A model generated the notes under the pieces. It saw only the letters and a list, made by a program, of their open reading frames with translations, searched no databases and was not told the DNA's origin. A stretch of DNA of 64,000 nucleotides from Azotobacter chroococcum. Lineage in GTDB: Bacteria; Pseudomonadota; Gammaproteobacteria; Pseudomonadales; Pseudomonadaceae. The DNA lies in contig NZ_SMMU01000001.1 of assembly GCF_004339665.1 (NCBI RefSeq), positions 1 through 64,000 on the forward strand. The letters are read 5' to 3'. The position numbers and the translations under genes are program-made. This document shows, piece after piece, positions 61,201-64,000 of this stretch. Every line of letters begins with the position of its first letter. The first letter of the stretch is position 1.

Positions 61201-62766
61201 GCCGCGCTCGACCAGCGGCGCCGCCAGGGCGGAAACCATCGCCGCCGACAGTTCGTCGTGGATGCCGCCGGCGAACAGGACCTGGACCGACTCGGGATCA
61301 TTGATCTCGACCGAGCTCAGGGTCTCGATGGCCGACTCCCAGAGGATGAAGCTGCTCAGCGGGCCGGTATGGCCGCCGCACTCGCCGCCCTCGAAGATGA
61401 ACTTGCGCGCGCCGTCCTTGATGAAGCCCTTGAGCAGCCCTGGCGACGGCACGTGCAGGTAGGTGCTGATGCCGATGGCCTCCAGCTCGCGGGCTTGGCC
61501 GGGACGGCCGCCGGCGATCAGCGCGAAGCGCGGCTTGATCTGGCGAACCACCTCGAGCTGGGCCTGGCGCAGCTCCAGCGGCATGAATCCCAGGATTCCG
61601 ACCCCCCAGGGCTGGTCGCCGAGCAGTTCCTTGGTCTTGGCCAGCAGGGTCTGCACCTGATCCTGGCGCATCACCGACAGGGCGATGAACGGCAGGCCGC
61701 CGCCATCGGCCACCGCCTTGGCGAAACCGTCGACGTCGCTGACCCGGGTCATCGGGCCCTGGACGATCGGATAGCGGGTGCCGTGCAGCTGCGCCAGCGG
61801 GGAGTCCGGACCCAGCGCCTGCTGCGCGCGGGCACTGCGCAGGGCCTGCTCGGTGCCGGTCGCGAGCGCGGCGAGAATGCGCCCGACGGTGCCATGGCGA
61901 CGCGCCAGGGCGACGGCCAGGGCGATGTCCTCGCCCATCGGCACCAGCGGGGCATCCGCCTGGGCGAGGGACTGGAGCAGCAGTGCCTCCCAGGGCTCGT
62001 CCTTGATCACCGCCTGCTCGAGTTCGTCGAGCCGTTCGCGGGCACCGCGGCCAAAGAGACGGAACGAGCGCTGTTCGGGGCCGATCAGCAGGGTTTCGCT
62101 GCCATCCAGCGCAGCCCAGGCGCGGGCCTGCGGGGTGCCGATGAAGGGGCTTTCGTCGGCCAGCCAGAGCTGCTCGCAGAGCACCACGCCGGACGCGCCG
62201 GCGAGCACCGCGGCGGCCGCGGTGTGGGTACCCATGCCGCCCTGCACCCAGTAGGGGATGTTGACCCGGCCGTGCAGTTCCTGGAGGAGGATGAAGCTCG
62301 AATGGCGACTGACCCAGCCACCGGACTCGTGTCCCTTGAGGATCAGTCCGTCGCAGCCGGAGGCTTCCGCGGCCAGCGCCGAGGGCAGGTCCCAGACTTC
62401 GACGAAGATCTTGCGGGCCAGGCGCTTGATCTTCTTCTTCAGCGCGGCCAGCTCCTTGGGCTGCATGCCGGTGAACACCAGGTCATCCGGCTTGAAACCG
62501 GCGAGCACCAGGATCGGCACGCGCTGCGGGATGAATTCGGCCAGTTGCTCGAGGCCGCGCTCGGCGGAGCCGAGGGTATCCCAGCGGATCCCCCACTGGG
62601 CGTTCGGCCCGGCGCTGGCGGCCAGGCCCTCGATGGCTGTCCGGGTGGCTTCCGGATCGTTGTGACAGCCCAGGTCGAGGATTCCGATTTCCCCGGCACG
62701 ACAGGCAGCAATCGCAATCTTGGAGTCGAGATATCCAGCGGGAGTTATTGCAATATGACTAGCCAT
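55237..62766 (-). CDS. arsA: Type I fatty acid synthase ArsA
   Basis: A 2509-residue multienzyme. Order: about 1-600, a FabK/2-nitropropane-dioxygenase-like enoyl reductase region that appears doubled (WVQGGMGTHTAAA and PIVQGPMTRVS units); about 690-1140, ketosynthase with Cys in DAACASSLAA, EAHGTGTALGD and GSVKSMIGHTK; about 1260-1560, acyltransferase with FPGQGSQ and Ser in GHSYGEY; about 1880-1900, a single carrier protein with Ser in DLGIDSIKRIE; about 2210-2450, ketoreductase with ITGGAGGITAEIA. Dehydratase and PPTase are in ArsD. It builds the long saturated starter for ArsB/ArsC. AGGA precedes the ATG by about ten bases. Confidence 0.92.
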   Translation of the reverse strand: MASHIAITPAGYLDSKIAIAACRAGEIGILDLGCHNDPEATRTAIEGLAASAGPNAQWGIRWDTLGSAERGLEQLAEFIPQRVPILVLAGFKPDDLVFTGMQPKELAALKKKIKRLARKIFVEVWDLPSALAAEASGCDGLILKGHESGGWVSRHSSFILLQELHGRVNIPYWVQGGMGTHTAAAAVLAGASGVVLCEQLWLADESPFIGTPQARAWAALDGSETLLIGPEQRSFRLFGRGARERLDELEQAVIKDEPWEALLLQSLAQADAPLVPMGEDIALAVALARRHGTVGRILAALATGTEQALRSARAQQALGPDSPLAQLHGTRYPIVQGPMTRVSDVDGFAKAVADGGGLPFIALSVMRQDQVQTLLAKTKELLGDQPWGVGILGFMPLELRQAQLEVVRQIKPRFALIAGGRPGQARELEAIGISTYLHVPSPGLLKGFIKDGARKFIFEGGECGGHTGPLSSFILWESAIETLSSVEINDPESVQVLFAGGIHDELSAAMVSALAAPLVERGMKIGVIMGTAYLFTHEIVNSGAILPEFQSQAIACKETTLLQSGKGMYTRCAVTPFCDEFNRTRRDMLLALETPEKVLKVLELFNIGRLRMASKGISQNPDRSAASRYVQIPPEDQRREGMYMLGEVARLRSKALSIAELHSAVSVGCGGVLAQLDQRLPRKRAAKRVAAESDIAIVGMAGLLPGANDLRTYWQNILHRVNAIREVSEERWRPEDFFDPKRGTPDKVYSKWGGFMDDIQFDPSLYGIPPASLKSIEPVQLLALDVVRQALADAGFDRRSFAKDRTATIFAAGGMNELGCDYIFRSLLSHYLPRIEGLPETAAKQLMEALYEQDLPKWTEDSFPGILENVIAGRIANRFDLRGTNYIVDAACASSLAALDVGIRQLRSHDADVAVVGSVDATNNPIGFLCFAQTHALSPRGRSRPFDDSADGIALGEGVVALVLKRLGDAERDGDRIYAVIKGIGASSDGRNRSLTAPHPQGQVTALQRAYEDAAVDPTSIGLIEAHGTGTALGDKSEIESLNLAFGKTDMARQSCAVGSVKSMIGHTKVSAGLAAMMKTALALKQRVLPPTIGVETPNSKIDFSRSPFFVNTETRPWLNATDHPRRAGVSAFGFGGTNFHVVLEEYTGAYRDSDVVDLHPRDAELFTFRGQDRAQVREQVQRLLDALEHPEQIDVAQLAYALHLEQGAARAGDCRLALVASSGTDLKAKLELGLKALQGRESEVKYPQGVFFREGPETTGGVCFVFPGQGSQRVNMLADLTTSLPELHGLFERADVLLADRLEQPLSRYIYPVPVFSDEERARQQTALNATQVAQPALGVIDSAALRVLGDYGLKPDFVAGHSYGEYVALHAAGVIGLDDFIRLSEVRGRLAGEAGRRNPGAMAAIDADEARVRALIEQHGLNVTLANLNAADQTIVAGSMEAIEAAARVLGNETLRVKVLPVSAAFHSPAMASAREGLAAELAKVEFKPAQVPVFSNTTGAAYPEEPEAMRALLVEHMTEPVHFVKEIDQLYDAGARIFVEAGPGLVLTGLVDRILADRPHTALGIEAPGRGGWVQLAHVFGQLFVIGLPLELGRWFTGRGYAALAVAEVFARAKARAVPGPMIWRVDGAHAVPWNAPAKARPAITQAPDAAAPTSPASAPSPLPAAAPRPQAQPVASTSTVAHVSFARPAVIPVNVNRHAPQRRFSMANDNTLRTGDLPAEMEAPSLLNVAHVQEVIAQFIALQRDQQDTLRRFLDFQSSLAGADLASVGEPRPSLQVVSQAGLAPAPAPVLPAQVLSLHAAALPVGREPQVATIEGSVQRSEVRTEAPKLAVAAAAPAAPAAKSAAPAGVASTEAFKADLLLAVSERTGYPEDMLDLDAHMEADLGIDSIKRIEVLSQLKDRHNLMAGRDEETMFEELTGLKTLNEIVTWYDKLHGSPAAGEGAQASKKALTPPSALPAETAESATDVAPEQVVHCYTVKPVAAPLGAVAGPQPAAALPVLLVGADSELAAAFRAALGQAGHAVRQIVPGKENRVLGDGRFEFDPTSLESVQALRGLLGEERIGTLVSLLGVPAGEGDVIAPAKVLFLLCKVFDQDLKAATRDGAGWLLSVTALDGRFGLERSRELPIESAGTLGVAKSVAREWGDEAHVKCIDLSPALKVGEMVERVLGEWAAQTPVLEVGYGAEGRCQLELSLQAAGRAAVPPVLEEGAVVLITGGAGGITAEIATALGREYRPQLVLAGRSPLPEEEAEDTRGIADPAKLKQVLIGKLRGEGDAKVKPAEVDRVFKRLLKDREIRDNLARLEATGAKVEYHAVDVRDGEAFGQLIDGIYAKWGRLDGVLHGAGVIDDKLIRDKTLESFAAVYDTKVAGARVLASRLRPDGLKFVLFFSSIAGRFGNAGQSDYSAANEVLNKLADSLGHVWPGVHALAIDWGPWKSGMVGDQMLKFYAERNIHPIPLAIGTRHCLEQIRRGNTGETELVITASLEQIVEQMQPRKRRDSGRQS

Positions 62767-64000
62767 TTGATCATCCTGCTCTCAAAAAGATGCACCTTTC
62801 GGCGCAAGCTTTTGTTCCTTGTTCGAGCGCTTCACACGCAGTGCTCGCGTTCGGCTGGCATGGCCCCCGACTACCCTGGAAAGCGGGAAATGCCATTCAA
62901 TTGACATCACCCGAAGGCCAACCGAGTTCTCGATGGAGAGGCGGCATTCGCGTCTCGCCCCTGCAAGCAAAGTAGCCTCTGGCCATCAGGCATGTAGTAG
63001 CAACATGCTTGGTTTTCACATTACTGGCAAAACAAAGCGTACTCTGAATTCCCGGTAATTCATTCCGAACAAAACAGGAAAGTGAATCCCGAATCCAAAT
63101 CGAATTTGCACAAATCAGCAAAGGCACTTTGATATCATCACGCCGCAGACACCACCATATGAAACACGCACATTTTTGCATGGCATAAAAAAACGAAAGC
63201 AAAACGGGAATGTCGAAAAATTACGCCAAGACCGGCACGAGCAAAAACTGCATGGCATGCCAACCAAGGCATCGCACCTTGAAAAGCCAGCAGCGAGATC
63301 CTGGCAATGCAGGCCAGGTGGCCTAAAGAAATACAAAAAAAGATATATGTTTTTGATTTTTATATTCTTTCAGATAACCAACAAGCATAACTCCAGTTGC
63401 ACACTACATACATCAATGTATGAATACGCCTTTAAAAAACATACAGCCTCAGCAAAACCAAAAAGCCAAATCACTGAATACCCAACAAAACGAGGCAGCA
63501 AATACTTTTATAAAAAGTATTTTTGCGATGCAATAGCATATAAAAAGCCATTAAAAATCTTTTATCACAACAATGATATCAGCAAATTGCCACTAACAGA
63601 CCAGATAGCCATCACTCAACACAGGACACCTGCCCGCATTAAACCAACAGAGAAACTCCAGAAACCGATACAGGCCAATGCCAAAGCAGGAAAAGTTATC
63701 CGAAACAATCCACACAAGAACTTCGCCGCACATCGAAATACAATAAAATCAAAATGCCACCCGCTCTGTTTTTCAAGATTTTTTCCGGCCGACCGGGAAA
63801 CAGTTGTGCGCTCGCCCCCGCAACCCCTGGCAATCGCCTGCGCGACGACATATTCGAAACGGCAACAGGCAAATTGATGGCACTCCGGTTATAGCGGAAG
63901 ACTCGAACAAGTTCTGGAAAGCGGCTGTATATATGAGCGCAGATTATCGAAAAGCATTGACGGCGCAATAGTGCGAAACCGGCCAAAGACGCGTGCCAGG
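62767..64000. other. AT-rich upstream region of the ars operon
   Basis: No supported gene occurs in these 1234 bases. From about 63040 to 63780 the DNA is markedly AT-rich and A-biased on the plus strand, unlike the rest of the window. A frame at 63176-63877 (plus) stays open for 233 codons but encodes a Lys/Asn-rich string with no domain, signal or ribosome site, and I do not call it a gene. The ars promoter should lie in the first few hundred bases. In A. vinelandii the operon depends on RpoS and the LysR-type activator ArpR; no such gene is inside this window. Confidence 0.5.

Noticed and set aside
60040-62904. Long plus-strand frame opposite the N-terminal part of arsA
   Set aside because: A shadow of the enoyl-reductase and ketosynthase coding sequence with no recognizable motif.
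62767-62960. Sigma-54 promoter for arsA
   Set aside because: A TGGCATTTCCCGC sequence is present, but the GG-to-GC spacing is eight instead of ten bases. Known regulation of this operon involves RpoS and ArpR instead.
63176-63877. 233-codon plus-strand frame upstream of arsA as a gene
   Set aside because: No ribosome site, no signal or domain, and Lys/Asn-rich random-looking sequence in A-biased DNA; kept as a finding but not called as a CDS.

Overview
The window is GC-rich, densely coded Pseudomonadaceae chromosome. Core genes point to the Pseudomonas/Azotobacter lineage: the fabA-fabB pair next to gpsA and sixA, metH, dbpA and an RlmN/Cfr-like methyltransferase. The genus is narrowed by a complete arsABCD-type alkylresorcinol/alkylpyrone operon with two tandem type III polyketide synthases. 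At the position known to set cyclization in the Azotobacter vinelandii enzymes, the first carries Trp281 (ArsB-like) and the second Gly284 (ArsC-like). A NifO-like ArsC/Spx protein also fits a diazotroph. The best guess is Azotobacter or a very close relative. No rRNA, tRNA, CRISPR, transposase or prophage was seen.

Layout. (1) 0-3 kb: a two-component system, sensor kinase plus sigma-54-type response regulator. (2) 3.3-7 kb: sixA and gpsA (minus), fabA-fabB (plus). (3) 7-14.7 kb: a minus-strand operon of a hybrid type II secretion/type IV pilus machine. It runs from a stand-alone receiver protein through a GspE/PilB ATPase, PilM-, PilN-, PilO- and PilP/GspC-like proteins and a lipoprotein secretin to three pseudopilins; no GspF/PilC platform protein is present. 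(4) 15-17.4 kb: ribonuclease Z with its 5' end shifted out of frame, and an unknown lipoprotein. (5) 17.4-28.1 kb: a minus-strand operon for a giant MnxG-type multicopper oxidase with a YVTN propeller protein, two SCO1/SenC copper chaperones and a cytochrome c/periplasmic-binding fusion, preceded by a good sigma-54 promoter match. (6) 28.5-42.9 kb: metH and mostly housekeeping plus-strand genes. They are interrupted at 32.6-35.3 kb by an accessory patch containing a decayed L,D-transpeptidase, small membrane and secreted proteins, and two copies of a 33-bp palindromic repeat. (7) 42.9-62.8 kb: the phenolic-lipid locus on the minus strand, in the order arsA, arsB, arsC, arsD, LolD/MacB-like ATPase, FtsX-type permease, LolA-like carrier, outer-membrane barrel protein, glycosyltransferase, extended FabD-like acyltransferase, DUF2147 protein. 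(8) 62.8-64 kb: a long AT-rich upstream region.

How the genes work together. ArsA supplies enoyl-reductase, KS, AT, ACP and KR activities. ArsD supplies dehydratase and phosphopantetheinyl transferase activities. Together they should make a long saturated acyl chain that ArsB and ArsC extend and cyclize to alkylresorcinols and alkylpyrones. The co-directional downstream genes look like a Lol-type export route to the outer membrane with a glycosylation step. I infer that this forms an undescribed phenolic-lipid decoration and export system, and it is the most interesting feature of the window.
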